Positions 41,370 through 50,805 of a stretch of 64,000 bases of DNA are shown here, in pieces; positions within the stretch are counted from its first letter, which is position 1; each line of letters opens with the position of its first letter. The DNA is from CAWDDA01 sp963813345 (lineage in GTDB: Bacteria > Acidobacteriota > Blastocatellia > RBC074). A model generated the notes under the pieces. The model ran no database searches, was not told the DNA's origin, and was given only the letters and a program-made list of their open reading frames with translations. The stretch spans positions 1 to 64,000 of the forward strand of contig CAWEYR010000028.1 of assembly GCA_963813345.1 (NCBI GenBank), written 5' to 3'. The translations under genes were made by a program, and so were the position numbers.

Positions 41370-41437
41370 GTTTGAGTTCAAGCTTTAGCTTGCTCTTAGC
41401 GTTACAACCTTCAAACCACACGCTAAAGCTTGAACTC
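41370..41437. repeat. R2 inverted repeat
   Basis: GTTTGAGTTCAAGCTTTAGC and GCTAAAGCTTGAACTC arms lie in the 77-base gap between alanine dehydrogenase and the DUF512 gene, just upstream of the latter's start. Confidence 0.8.
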
Positions 41438-41441
41438 ATGC

Positions 41442-42554
41442 TCAAATCAGTTCGTCCAGGCTGCGATATTTCTTTCCCTGTGATTCAGCCACTGCCTTGT
41501 ACGTAATGTTTCCCTGATACGTATTGACGCCATTCTTCAGGTGCGGGTCGAACCTGACGGCATCCTTGAAACCTTTGTCGGCAAGGGTAATCGCGAAAGG
41601 CAGAGTTGCATTTGTGAGCGCAAATGTCGAAGTTCTCGGAACCGCTCCGGGCATATTGGCAACACAGTAGTGAAGCACGTCATCGACATAGAACGTAGGA
41701 TTGCTGTGTGTTGTTGGCCGCGTAGTCTCGATGCAGCCTCCCTGATCGACAGCCACGTCAACGATCACAGCGCCTCGATTCATCGAGCCCAGCATTTCGC
41801 GCGTGATGAGCCTCGGAGCTGAAGCTCCCGGGATCAGCACCGCGCCAATCGCGAGATCAGAATCTGCGATCGCTTCCTGAACAGTGTACGGGTTAGAGAC
41901 CAGAGTCTTGATCTTCGAACCAAAAATGTCATCGAGATATCGCAGGCGGTCAAGATTCCGGTCGAGAACGACGACGTAAGCTCCAAGACCAACGGCCATC
42001 TTGAGCGAATTGATCCCGACTACCCCTCCTCCAATGATCGCGACCTTGCCGGGCAACACTCCCGGGACCCCACCGAGAAGCACACCGCGCCCACCCTCAG
42101 GCTTGAGGAGGTAATGCGCGCCCACCTGTACCGCCATGCGACCCGCCACCTCAGACATCGGTGTCAGGAGTGGCAGGTGGCCTTCTTCGTTTGTGATCGT
42201 TTCGTAAGCCACGCCCGAAACCTTGTGCTTGAGCATGGCTTCGGTCAGTTCAGGCAATGGGGCAAGATGAAGGTAAGTAAAAAGGATCTGACCATCGCGC
42301 ATTCGGTCGTACTCAGGACCGACCGGCTCCTTTACTTTGACCACCATGTCAGAACGTTCCCAGACTTCGTCTGCAGAATCGATAATCTGACCCTTTGCAT
42401 GCCGGAACTCGTCATCTGTGATACCACTCTCCAAACCGGCTCCCTTTTCGACAAAAACCGTATGCCCGCGGTCACTGAGCGTTCTGACTCCCGCCGGAGT
42501 CAGCCCGACACGCGATTCCTGATCCTTGATCTCTTTGGGCAATCCAATATTCAT
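41442..42554 (-). CDS. ald: alanine dehydrogenase
   Basis: 370 residues, intact and full length. NAD-dependent interconversion of alanine with pyruvate and ammonia. MNIGLPKEIKDQESRVGLTP is the classic N-terminus; the substrate His is in ILFTYLHLAPLPELT, and the NAD fold is KVAIIGGGVVGINSLKMAVG. DVAVDQGGCIETTRPTTHSN and HYCVANMPGAVPRTST are family signatures. It follows the aldehyde dehydrogenase gene with a 27-base gap occupied by an R1 half-repeat. Confidence 0.97.
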   Translation of the reverse strand: MNIGLPKEIKDQESRVGLTPAGVRTLSDRGHTVFVEKGAGLESGITDDEFRHAKGQIIDSADEVWERSDMVVKVKEPVGPEYDRMRDGQILFTYLHLAPLPELTEAMLKHKVSGVAYETITNEEGHLPLLTPMSEVAGRMAVQVGAHYLLKPEGGRGVLLGGVPGVLPGKVAIIGGGVVGINSLKMAVGLGAYVVVLDRNLDRLRYLDDIFGSKIKTLVSNPYTVQEAIADSDLAIGAVLIPGASAPRLITREMLGSMNRGAVIVDVAVDQGGCIETTRPTTHSNPTFYVDDVLHYCVANMPGAVPRTSTFALTNATLPFAITLADKGFKDAVRFDPHLKNGVNTYQGNITYKAVAESQGKKYRSLDELI

Positions 42555-42567
42555 ATCACCTCAGGCT

Positions 42568-42594
42568 GCGTTGTACCGCCTTCAGGCGGAATCT
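42568..42594. repeat. R1 half element
   Basis: GCGTTGTACCGCCTTCAGGC then GGAATC. On the minus strand its GATTCCGCCTGA supplies the last three residues (Asp-Ser-Ala) and the TGA stop of the aldehyde dehydrogenase. Confidence 0.75.
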
Positions 42595-44117
42595 TCGGCG
42601 GTATCAATCTGCGCCTTCTGAAGACGCCCGCTGTAGTCAATGTAGATCGACTTCCACTCCGAGAAGGTTTCAAGTGATGTCAGCATGGCGCCTTCGCGAT
42701 GTCCGTTTCCTGTCGCTTTTGTTCCGCCGAAAGGCAGATGGACCTCTGCGCCGATGGTTGACGAGTTCACATAAAAGATTCCCGTGTTCATGCGCTCCAT
42801 GGCATGAAACGCCTGATTGACATCGCTTGTGAATATCGACGCCGAAAGCCCGTACTTGACGCCATTCGCGATGTCGATCGCATCGTCGAGATCCCGGCAC
42901 GGAATGACACTGACAACCGGTCCGAAGATTTCCTCCTGGGCAATTCGCATTCCCGCTGCAACATCCGTGAAGATAGTCGGCTCGATAAAGAATCCGTAGC
43001 GATAGTCACCGCTTACAAGACGTCGTCCGCCAGCCTTCAGCTTCGCCCCGTCAGCCTTTTTTCCCGTTTCGATGTAACCGAGAATCTTCTCAACGGCCTG
43101 TTCACTGATGACCGGCCCGACTTCGACCGCAGGGTCGATTCCGTCGCCTATGGTCAGCTTGCGAGTACGATCAATCAGCTTGTCCACGAACTTTTTGTAA
43201 ACACGTTTGTGCACTATCAGCCGCGATGAAGCCGTGCACCTTTGACCTGATGTCCCGAAACCACCCCACACACTCCCCTCAACTGCGAGATCGAGATCCG
43301 CATCGTCCATGACGATGATGGCGTTTTTTCCACCCATTTCGAGAGAACAAGTCTTTCCCTCGCGCGCGGCAGACTCGGCGACCACTCTCCCCGTATCGGT
43401 TGATCCCGTAAACGAGATCAGGCGCACAGATTCATGTACCGTGAGTGGTGCCCCCGCCTCTTCCCCTGTGCCAATCACCATGTTGATGACTCCCGCGGGC
43501 ACTCCGGCTTCCTCGGCTGCGCGAACCAGATTGACTGTTGACAAAGGAGTATCTTCGGCCGGCTTGATGACAACCGTATTGCCGCACACGAGCGCCGGCA
43601 TGAGTTTCCACGATGGGATTGCCATCGGAAAATTCCACGGAGTGATCAAAGCGCAGACACCAACCGGTTGGCGAACGCACATCGCCAGCTTGTTGGGAAG
43701 CTCTGACGGCGTCGTGTAACCCTGCAACCTTCGCCCCTCACCCGCCGTGTAGAAAGTCATGTCGATGGCTTCCTGAACATCGCCGCGCGCCTCTTTGAGC
43801 ACCTTGCCCATCTCGCGCGTCATTTCGCGAGCATATGCTTCTTTGCGGTCGATCAGAATCTGACCAAGTCGAAAGAGCATCTCCGCGCGTCGTGGGGCAG
43901 GTGTTTCGGACCATGCTTTGCTCGCATCGCAAGCTGCTTCGACTGCGCGGTCTACATCGGCAGAGGTCGATGCCGGAAAAAGCCCGACGACATCTCGAAT
44001 ATCAGCCGGATTTCGGTTCTCCATCATCGCGCCGCCATCCGGCTTAATCCATCGGCCGCCGATATAGTTTCTGAAAAACTCAGCTTTGGCGTTCAGTTTT
44101 GCCTTAGCCTCGACCAT
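42582..44117 (-). CDS. NAD(P)-dependent aldehyde dehydrogenase
   Basis: 511 residues, intact. It oxidises an aldehyde to the acid. Motifs are ITPWNFPMAIPSWKLMPAL, VIKPAEDTPLS, FTGSTDTGRVVAESAA, the general-base Glu in SLEMGGKNAIIV, and catalytic Cys in FGTSGQRCTASSRL; EEIFGPVVSVIPC and HLPFGGTKATGNGHREGA close the domain. The subfamily resembles semialdehyde/P5C-type enzymes, but the substrate is open. A link with the adjacent alanine dehydrogenase in amino-acid catabolism is inferred. Confidence 0.93.
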   Translation of the reverse strand: MVEAKAKLNAKAEFFRNYIGGRWIKPDGGAMMENRNPADIRDVVGLFPASTSADVDRAVEAACDASKAWSETPAPRRAEMLFRLGQILIDRKEAYAREMTREMGKVLKEARGDVQEAIDMTFYTAGEGRRLQGYTTPSELPNKLAMCVRQPVGVCALITPWNFPMAIPSWKLMPALVCGNTVVIKPAEDTPLSTVNLVRAAEEAGVPAGVINMVIGTGEEAGAPLTVHESVRLISFTGSTDTGRVVAESAAREGKTCSLEMGGKNAIIVMDDADLDLAVEGSVWGGFGTSGQRCTASSRLIVHKRVYKKFVDKLIDRTRKLTIGDGIDPAVEVGPVISEQAVEKILGYIETGKKADGAKLKAGGRRLVSGDYRYGFFIEPTIFTDVAAGMRIAQEEIFGPVVSVIPCRDLDDAIDIANGVKYGLSASIFTSDVNQAFHAMERMNTGIFYVNSSTIGAEVHLPFGGTKATGNGHREGAMLTSLETFSEWKSIYIDYSGRLQKAQIDTAEDSA

Positions 44118-44147
44118 GACACCTCTCTCGGATTACGCGCAACACAA

Positions 44148-44402
44148 TCATAGGCCCGGCGCGTGATGACAACGCAAGCAACTGACGCGCGCGTCTCGCC
44201 ACTTGCCCGGATGTTTATGCTTTAGCTCAAGTTCGCCCAACTTCTCAGGCGTATGACAGACCAGACACTCGTCGCGATGTTTTGCCGCAAGATGTGCCGG
44301 AGTTGAGGGTACTGGACGTGCCCTGTCCCTGGTGGAGAGATAGTAAAGACCCCCGACCACCAGGATGACTATCGCAAGAAAGAGCAGATCACGAAGCTTC
44401 AT
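44148..44402 (-). CDS. small membrane-anchored dihaem cytochrome c
   Basis: 84 residues. N-terminal helix DLLFLAIVILVVGGLYYL, then two haem motifs, ECLVCH and SCLRCH, with His-rich surroundings (LKHKHPGKW, HHAP). A periplasmic electron carrier of the small multihaem type. ATG 44402 is preferred over TTG 44408. It is 30 bases upstream of the aldehyde dehydrogenase and could be co-transcribed. Confidence 0.8.
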   Translation of the reverse strand: MKLRDLLFLAIVILVVGGLYYLSTRDRARPVPSTPAHLAAKHRDECLVCHTPEKLGELELKHKHPGKWRDARVSCLRCHHAPGL

Positions 44403-44443
44403 GCGCAAACAATCAATCTAACAAACCGGTCGACTATTTACCA

Positions 44444-44522
44444 AGGTAGGTTGTACCGCCTTGAGGCGGAATCGTCACATACTCGATCCAACGCTTCCGC
44501 CTGAAGGCGGTACAACGTACCT
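44444..44522. repeat. R1 inverted repeat (full)
   Basis: GTTGTACCGCCTTGAGGCGG then AATCGT pairs with ACGCTTCCGCCTGAAGGCGG then TACAACGTACC. It lies upstream of the thioredoxin-like lipoprotein, between divergent genes. Confidence 0.85.
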
Positions 44523-44556
44523 GCAACATACCTATGATAGACTGCTGATCTCGTCT

Positions 44557-45807
44557 ATGAAACCCGGTCCGATCATCCTTTTATCTCTGGCATTGCTCTG
44601 TTTAGCATCCTGCCAGCGTACTTCTGCAAACCGATTCTATGGCAACTGGAATGCTTACGTTTTGACTCCTTCGAACGGTCGCGCAGCGTTCAGGTTCGAA
44701 ATCGCTCCGGGTTCCGCGGGTCCGGTCGGCACTATGATCAACGGTACCGAGAGAATCGAATCGACGAGCAGTTCCATTGCGGGTGACGTGCTCGATTTGA
44801 GGTTTGATTTCTACGATGCAAGTCTGAAAGTGCGTCGCATCGATCGCGATCTCAAAGGCGAGTTCACTCGACAGTGGCGCAAGCAAATGCTCGTTCGGGA
44901 ATTCCAGGCGGTTCCGGCAGGAGCTGAGGCTGCAAACGCAGTCAACGCTCAGGCGAGTTCACCCTTCACGGGCACCTGGATTTTGAATGTCGGATCCGGC
45001 GAGAGTGCTCGCGTGTGGAGTGCTCAGTTGAGAGAAGAGTCGGGCGAGGTTCGTGGCACGATTTCAACCATCAGCGGAGACTGGGGAACTCTGGCCGGAG
45101 TCATAAGGGACGGCGAACTTGTGTTGACGCGATTTGACGGGATCAATGCGAGGGTGGTTCGCGCGCGCTCCGCAGCTGAGGGCCGACTCGAGGGCTCGAT
45201 CGATAGCGGTGCACGTACGGGTCCCGTGAGTTTTGTGGCTGAACGGGAAACAGCATCCAACCTCGCGTCTCTTCCCGATCCGGTTGCGCAGTCAACGATT
45301 CGCAATCCAAAAGAACCGTTTCGCTTCAGTTTTCCCGATGTCGATGGCAGGATCGTGTCATCAACCGACGAGCGGTTCACCGGTAAAGTCGTGGTTGTGA
45401 CGCTCAATGGAACCTGGTGTCCCAACTGCTATGATGAAGCACCGTTTCTCGATGAGCTCTATGCCCGGTACCGCACCGAGGGGCTCGAGGTAGTAGGTCT
45501 GTCATTCGAGTATACCGGCGATTTTGCTCGCGATGCAGAACAGGTACGCATCTTTGCAAAAAGACTCCAGCTGAAATTTCCGGTGCTTGTTGCAGGGACA
45601 ACCGACGAAGGCGATGTCGAGCGCAAGCTTCCTCAGTTGGGCAAGTTCACGAATGTTTTCCCGACTACCTTCTTTGTCGGACGTGATGGTCTCGTGAGGC
45701 GCATTCATACTGGCTTTGAAGGCAAAGCTGCGGGTGACAGGTTTGGAATCGTCAAGAATGAGATGGAGCAGCTCGTGAAAGAGCTTCTCGCCCAGGAGGT
45801 TTTATGA
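44557..45807 (+). CDS. TlpA-like thioredoxin-fold lipoprotein
   Basis: About 416 residues. Lipoprotein signal IILLSLALLCLASC, a beta-rich middle of 230 residues with two related units (FYGNWNAYVLTPSNGRAAFR and FTGTWILNVGSGESARVWSA), then a thioredoxin fold with VVVTLNGTWCPNCYDEAPFL. WCPNC is the redox pair; FPTTFFVGRDGLV carries the cis-Pro. Probably a periplasmic thiol-disulfide reductase. Its stop overlaps the next gene's start (ATGA), so both proteins are made together. ATG 44557 is set by the signal peptide. Confidence 0.9.
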   Translation: MKPGPIILLSLALLCLASCQRTSANRFYGNWNAYVLTPSNGRAAFRFEIAPGSAGPVGTMINGTERIESTSSSIAGDVLDLRFDFYDASLKVRRIDRDLKGEFTRQWRKQMLVREFQAVPAGAEAANAVNAQASSPFTGTWILNVGSGESARVWSAQLREESGEVRGTISTISGDWGTLAGVIRDGELVLTRFDGINARVVRARSAAEGRLEGSIDSGARTGPVSFVAERETASNLASLPDPVAQSTIRNPKEPFRFSFPDVDGRIVSSTDERFTGKVVVVTLNGTWCPNCYDEAPFLDELYARYRTEGLEVVGLSFEYTGDFARDAEQVRIFAKRLQLKFPVLVAGTTDEGDVERKLPQLGKFTNVFPTTFFVGRDGLVRRIHTGFEGKAAGDRFGIVKNEMEQLVKELLAQEVL

Positions 45808-47150
45808 GCATCAATCGACGCGAATTTATTCGACGCAGCACGGCCACCGGAGCCGTAGCCATGACAGGTCTGCGCACAAGCACCGAGGCGGGGGCGACAG
45901 GCTCAATTCAAGCCAGTCCCAATGCGCGGATCAACGTAGGATTTATCGGTGCTGGCGCAAGGGCGCAGCAGCTGATGCAGGAGCTTCGTCAAATTGACGG
46001 CGTCGAGATTGTAGCCTTGTGCGACGCCTATCGCGGACGGCTCGAGCGCGCAGCCGAGCGTGCAGGCAAAACCGCAAAGGTCTATCGGGACGCGAACGAA
46101 CTGCTGACCCAACGCGACGTGGATGCAGTCTTTGTTGTCACGCCGGATCACCTGCACAAGTCGCAAGTGCTCGCTTCGCTCGCCGCCGGCAAGGATGTGT
46201 ACTGTGAAAAGCCGATGACCTATAGCATCGACGAAGGACGCGAGATCATCGAGGCGGTTAAGAAATCCGAGCGTGTGTTGCAGGTCGGCAGTCAGGGAGT
46301 GAGCTCGGCCATACAGGCGCGCGCGCGGGAAATTGTGGCATCCGGCAAGCTTGGACAGGTGACGATGATTCGCGCGACATTCGCACGAAACTCGGCAGGA
46401 GGCGCGTGGATTTATCCGATTCCTCCCGATGCTTCCCGTGAAACTGTCAACTGGGAGATGTTCCTCGGAGCTGCGCCCAGGCGCGAGTTTTCACCGGAGC
46501 GCTTTTTCCGCTGGCGGTGTTTTGAAGATTACTCCGGAGGTGTCGCTACGGACCTCTTCGTTCACCTGATCACGTCGATTCACTTTGTTATGGGCGCTGG
46601 TATGCCGGGAACGGTGACGGCGCTCGGGTCGCTTGATCGATGGAAGGGAACCAGGGATGTCCCGGACACCCTGAACGCGGTGCTTCAATATCCCGAAGGT
46701 TTCACTCTCAACCTGAGCGCAACGCTCAACAACGAATACGAAAGTGAAGGCGGGGTTCAGATTCTCGGGACAAAAGGCACTTTGCAACTCGGAGACACGC
46801 TCACACTGATACCGGATCATACAATCGAGGATAACGGTTGGGTTGTCGATTCGTGGCCGCGGCCACTTCAGGAGGCCTATTTCAAAGACCCGAAGGTGCA
46901 GGAGACCGAGATGCCTCGCCGGTGGCCCCCTCAGGTGATTCCTGGAACCGAGACCTGGCTTCCACGGGGCAGGAACAGCACCTACACGCATCTCGAAAAC
47001 TTTCTGCGTTCCGTGAGGACCCGACAGGCACCAGTCGAAGATGCCGTCGCCGGACACCATGCCGCCTCAGTCGCGCATATGATCAATATCGCGGCCAAAG
47101 AAAAGAAAGCCGTTTTCTGGGATAAGAAAGCAGATCGACTTAAGGCGTGA
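45804..47150 (+). CDS. Tat-exported Gfo/Idh/MocA oxidoreductase
   Basis: 448 residues. Twin-arginine signal INRREFIRRSTATGAVAMTG, Rossmann motif NVGFIGAGARAQQLMQEL, signature GKDVYCEKPMTYSIDEGREI, and a C-terminal domain with WEMFLGAAPRREFSPERFFR then GVATDLFVHLITSIHFVMG. The NAD(P) cofactor would be exported bound to the folded enzyme, as in glucose-fructose oxidoreductase-like proteins. Coupled to the thioredoxin lipoprotein; the substrate is unknown. Confidence 0.92.
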   Translation: MSINRREFIRRSTATGAVAMTGLRTSTEAGATGSIQASPNARINVGFIGAGARAQQLMQELRQIDGVEIVALCDAYRGRLERAAERAGKTAKVYRDANELLTQRDVDAVFVVTPDHLHKSQVLASLAAGKDVYCEKPMTYSIDEGREIIEAVKKSERVLQVGSQGVSSAIQARAREIVASGKLGQVTMIRATFARNSAGGAWIYPIPPDASRETVNWEMFLGAAPRREFSPERFFRWRCFEDYSGGVATDLFVHLITSIHFVMGAGMPGTVTALGSLDRWKGTRDVPDTLNAVLQYPEGFTLNLSATLNNEYESEGGVQILGTKGTLQLGDTLTLIPDHTIEDNGWVVDSWPRPLQEAYFKDPKVQETEMPRRWPPQVIPGTETWLPRGRNSTYTHLENFLRSVRTRQAPVEDAVAGHHAASVAHMINIAAKEKKAVFWDKKADRLKA

Positions 47151-47183
47151 TCTTCGCACGTTGTACCGGGCTCAACGTAGACA

Positions 47184-48828
47184 CTACTTTTTCGCAAGAA
47201 AGGCTTTTGCTTTCTGAAGCTCGGTCCTTGTCGTGTCGCTCCGGTCGCAAAGCGCGACAAGCTGAGCGTAGTAAGTGCGCGCCTTGTCATTTTGTCCCGC
47301 GAGTTCCGCAGAACGCGCTGCTCCATGAAGACCATTGAAGCGGCTGGGGGAATTGCGAAGCGATGTTTCGAACTCGAGTAGAGCCGGGCCGGGCTGATTT
47401 AATTCAAGGAGCATATCCCCTAGCAACTCTCGCGCTGGCGTGATCGCTCCCGGTGTGACCGGGTGCTTCTCCGTTGAATCCTCAAGATCGACAGCAGAGC
47501 GAAGGAGCTTCAATCCTTCCTCGGTCTTGCCTTCAGAGCGCGCAATCCACGCTGACGCTTCGAGCCGGTAGATACTCAACCTGGCTCGCCCAATAGGCGT
47601 CCTTTCCAACCAGCGCCTTGTGAATAGAGGAAAGCTTCTCAATGTCAGTGCGAGCGGCTGCAGGGTTACCGCTGCGGGCCTTGCCAATAGCACGAGCGAA
47701 GATCGTTATCGCCTCAGCATAACGAAATCGCTCCCAGGGAAAGTCAGCCGGATGTATCTCGAGTGCTGCAGCTTCAGCCCAGCGGCGCCTCTCGAAGGCA
47801 TTGCGCGCCGGAATCGCTGCAAAGGCATATGCAGCTGCGAAATTTTCAATATCTACCTTCGTGATCGCTTTCGTTTCGTCCAACACACGCTTCGCCTTTA
47901 TGTCCTCGGCACCCTGGAGATAGGCATACTCGAGGTAGTCCATGGCGTGGAGCTGATCAAACGAAGCACGGCCCGGGTGCGTCTTTGCTACATGACGGCT
48001 GGCAGCATTTGCAGAAGCTATATTTGACTGGATCGACTCCTTCCACAGCCCAAGCCGCGTGAATATGTGCGACGGCATGTGCAGTGCGTGCGGCGACGAT
48101 GGCGCAATCTTCGCATAGCTTCGAGCTGCCGGTAACGCGAGCTCAGCAAGCTGCGGGTAATCGAAACTGTGTATGATGTAGTGAGCTATGCCAGGATGTT
48201 CCGGTTCCGCAGGCAATATCCCGTTGAGTATCTCAGCGGCTTTCTTCTGCTTGGCATAACTCTTGTCAGTAGGCAGTGCCGTTCCAAGCAGCGAAAGCGC
48301 ATAAAAGATCGCCGCTTCACGATCCTTTGGATTGCGAAGATAGACCTGCTCCATGGCTTTCTCGTAGGCAATGCTCCGAGTGCGGTGATCGACTGTGTCG
48401 GACTCCTTGTAGAAGGCCTCCATTGCACCAATGTAGTCTCTTTCACGCTCTGTTTTCGCTCCAGCCGCCCTGGCCCTCTCAATAGCGGACCACCCGCGCT
48501 TCAAATCCTGTGCGTCAGGCGGCGCCCAAAGGGGATGATAAAGACTCATCGCGACGCCCCAATACGCCATAGCGCAGGCGCGGTCGGTCACTGCAACTTC
48601 CGAAAACGCCTTTCCCGCCTCTTCATACCAGAAGGAGTGGAGCATCGCCGTGGCCCGATTGAATTGCTTCTGAGCCTCAGGCGTGCAACTCACAGGAAAG
48701 CTCACCTGACCGAGTTTTTCGGATGTGTCGTGCTGATGCTGGTGCTGGTGCTGTTCCTGCGCTTTCGACATTGAAATGAACAAAAACCCGGCGAGAAGAG
48801 CGCAAAGACTGAGTCTTGTCAATCGCAT
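47184..48828 (-). CDS. secreted TPR-repeat protein with His-rich N-terminus (frameshifted)
   Basis: About 548 residues. Signal peptide (LTRLSLCALLAGFLFISMSK), then QEQHQHQHQHD, a possible metal-binding stretch. The body is helical TPR-like: FNRATAMLHSFWYEEAGKAF, AYWGVAMSLYHPLWAPP, PGIAHYIIHSFDYPQLAELA, HALHMPSHIFTRLGLWKESI. The shift is near 47580, after which LLGDMLLELNQPGPALLEFE gives a further TPR. Such proteins are often predicted to be periplasmic scaffolds; the exact function is unknown. It is 16 bases after the YwbE gene. Confidence 0.85.
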
Positions 48829-48844
48829 ACCTTACGAGTCTCCT

Positions 48845-49027
48845 TTACGGGTTGATGACGGCTTGAACCCTGCCGATTTCTCCGGTTACCAGCCGCACCT
48901 TAATTCCGTGCGGATGATAAGCCGATTTCGTCAAGATGTCTTTAACAACTCCGCGGGTGAGCTTTCCCGACCGCTGATCCTGCTTTTGGACTATTTCAAC
49001 CATAGCTCCTGGACGTATCGCGTTCAT
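48845..49027 (-). CDS. YwbE family protein (DUF2196)
   Basis: 60 residues. IRPGAMVEIVQKQDQRSGKL then TRGVVKDILTKSAYHPHGIK is close to the Bacillus YwbE family, full length. Function unknown; possibly nucleic-acid related from its small basic SH3-like pattern (inference). Three bases separate it from the upstream Pgl gene. Confidence 0.88.
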   Translation of the reverse strand: MNAIRPGAMVEIVQKQDQRSGKLTRGVVKDILTKSAYHPHGIKVRLVTGEIGRVQAVINP

Positions 49028-49030
49028 AGT

Positions 49031-49826
49031 TCAGAATCTCGGATTCTTAAGCAGGCTAGCAGCGTCTTCATCCACCATCCATAACAATCCTCCATCACCT
49101 GGTCGAATCATCTGGGCTGGAAGCTCGTTCGGCGTGAAAGTACCTTCGATTACGCGATGTAATGCTCTCAGCTTTGTCATTACCGGAAACAAGAAAAGTA
49201 ACATTGCACGCAAGATTGATGGTTTTTGCTGTAAGTGTTATCCGATAGCCTTGAAACTTTTCAACGAAATTGGCAACCGCATAATGATCTGTAGACTTGA
49301 GCGCTTCCGAATGCGGGAAAAGGGACGCAGTGTGACCATCGGTGCCAAGCCCAAGGAGCACGAGGTCTAACCGGGGAACGCCTGGGGAAAAGAATGAAGT
49401 GAGTTGAGTCTCGTAGAGGGCAGCTGCGCGATGCGGATCAGCCTCTTCTCCTGCGATGCGAAACACGTTGTCCGGCGGTACCGGAACCTTTGAGAGAAGC
49501 GATTCGCTGGCCATTCTGAAGTTGCTCTCGGCATGCTCGGGTGGAACGGTTCGTTCATCACCAAAAAAGAAAAAGACCGATTGCCATGGAACGGTGTCAA
49601 GAAATGGCGCTCGAGCGAGGAGCGAATACATGGCTTTGGGTGTCGATCCGCCCGCCAGCGCAACAGTAAAGCGTCCATTCCCGAGGACGTATTGATCCGC
49701 CAGACGAGCGAAATGCCGCGCTGCCTTGAGCGCGAGTTCTGCTGAATCTTGTAGATGCGTAAAGCGTGTTGCATGATCTTCAATTGACCTGGGAGCGAGC
49801 AAAGGCAGGTTCAATCGTTCTCGCAT
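49031..49826 (-). CDS. pgl: 6-phosphogluconolactonase (frameshifted)
   Basis: About 265 residues. It hydrolyses 6-phosphogluconolactone in the oxidative pentose phosphate pathway. FTVALAGGSTPKAMYSLLA, FFFGDERTVPPEHAESNFRM and LDLVLLGLGTDGHTASLFPH are diagnostic. The frame changes near 49175 (VSGNDKAES to LRALHRVIEGTF). Operon with the gluconokinase-like and HAD genes, which fits gluconate/6-phosphogluconate metabolism. Confidence 0.92.
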
Positions 49827-49934
49827 CCCTGATGCATTCTTCTAATGCAACCGGGGTTTGAAGACTCAACCCTGGCTACGATGTGACGCTCCGGCGTCAG
49901 CGGATCACTGCCAATGCCAATCTCCGAGCACCAG

Positions 49935-50802
49935 CTAAAGCTGTGTCAAAGCTTGTCCTCCAATCACGCGCCAGGTCAGCCTGGCGCTCCCATGCTCCAC
50001 GCCGAGAACAAACTTTTCGATTCCTCGGGCCCAGCCTTCTTCGTCATTCGAGCTTGTTAGAAAACGTGCGTGCGATCTGACGTACTCAACCGCTTGCCCC
50101 ATTGCAATGCTGACGCCTGCGCGCGCGAACATCTCGACATCATTCGGCCCGTCTCCGATAACAGCGATATCTGCTTCCTGACAGCCAAAGATACCAGCAA
50201 ACCTGGAGACTACGGCACCCTTGTGCCAGCCGTGTGCAGTTATGTCCAAAAACCTTGGCTTTGATCGTGATGCAGAGACCTGCGAATCAAGTTCCTTGAG
50301 GATCTTTGCTTCGGCCAGCTCGACGTGATCTGGTCTCCCGACGACGGTCAACTTGTTAAGAGGCGATCTGCAGGCGTTCATCATACCCACTAAAAGTCGC
50401 TGCAAAACCCGCCGTGTGCTCCTCGCGGTCTACAAATGGTGTTCGCTCCGATGCCCACCAGTCGTGCGAATCGTATAACCAGACATCGAGCCCAAGGTCG
50501 CGTGCGATGTCTTTTATCGCCAGAGTCACAGAGGCATCGAGTGTACTCGCGGCAATTCCGCTTCCATCGCCTGACAGGATTAGCCCTCCATTGAAAGCAG
50601 CAAATGGGGCTTCAAGTCCGAGCGCAGCAGCGATCGGCTTGATCGCTCGAGGAGGACGCGAACTTGCAAGTGCCAGCCGGATTCCGTCCGCAAGCAGCGC
50701 GTGCGCTGATCGCTTCGTCGCCGGTGTCACCTCGTGATTCGATGTGACTAGTGTGCCATCGATGTCAGATATGACGAGAGCTATTTGGCGAACGCCATCC
50801 AT
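49935..50802 (-). CDS. HAD-superfamily (Cof-type) phosphatase (frameshifted)
   Basis: About 290 residues. Motif I ALVISDIDGTLVTSNHEVTP gives the nucleophile Asp; ALASSRPPRAIKPIAAALGL is motif II, HGWHKGAVV contains the motif III lysine, and IAVIGDGPNDVEMFARAGVS is motif IV. Likely a sugar-phosphate phosphatase. The shift is near 50370. The last 25 residues (EHGSARLTWRVIGGQALTQL) are encoded by R3- and R2-like repeat DNA. It starts 3 bases after the kinase stop. Confidence 0.88.
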
Positions 50803-50805
50803 CGC

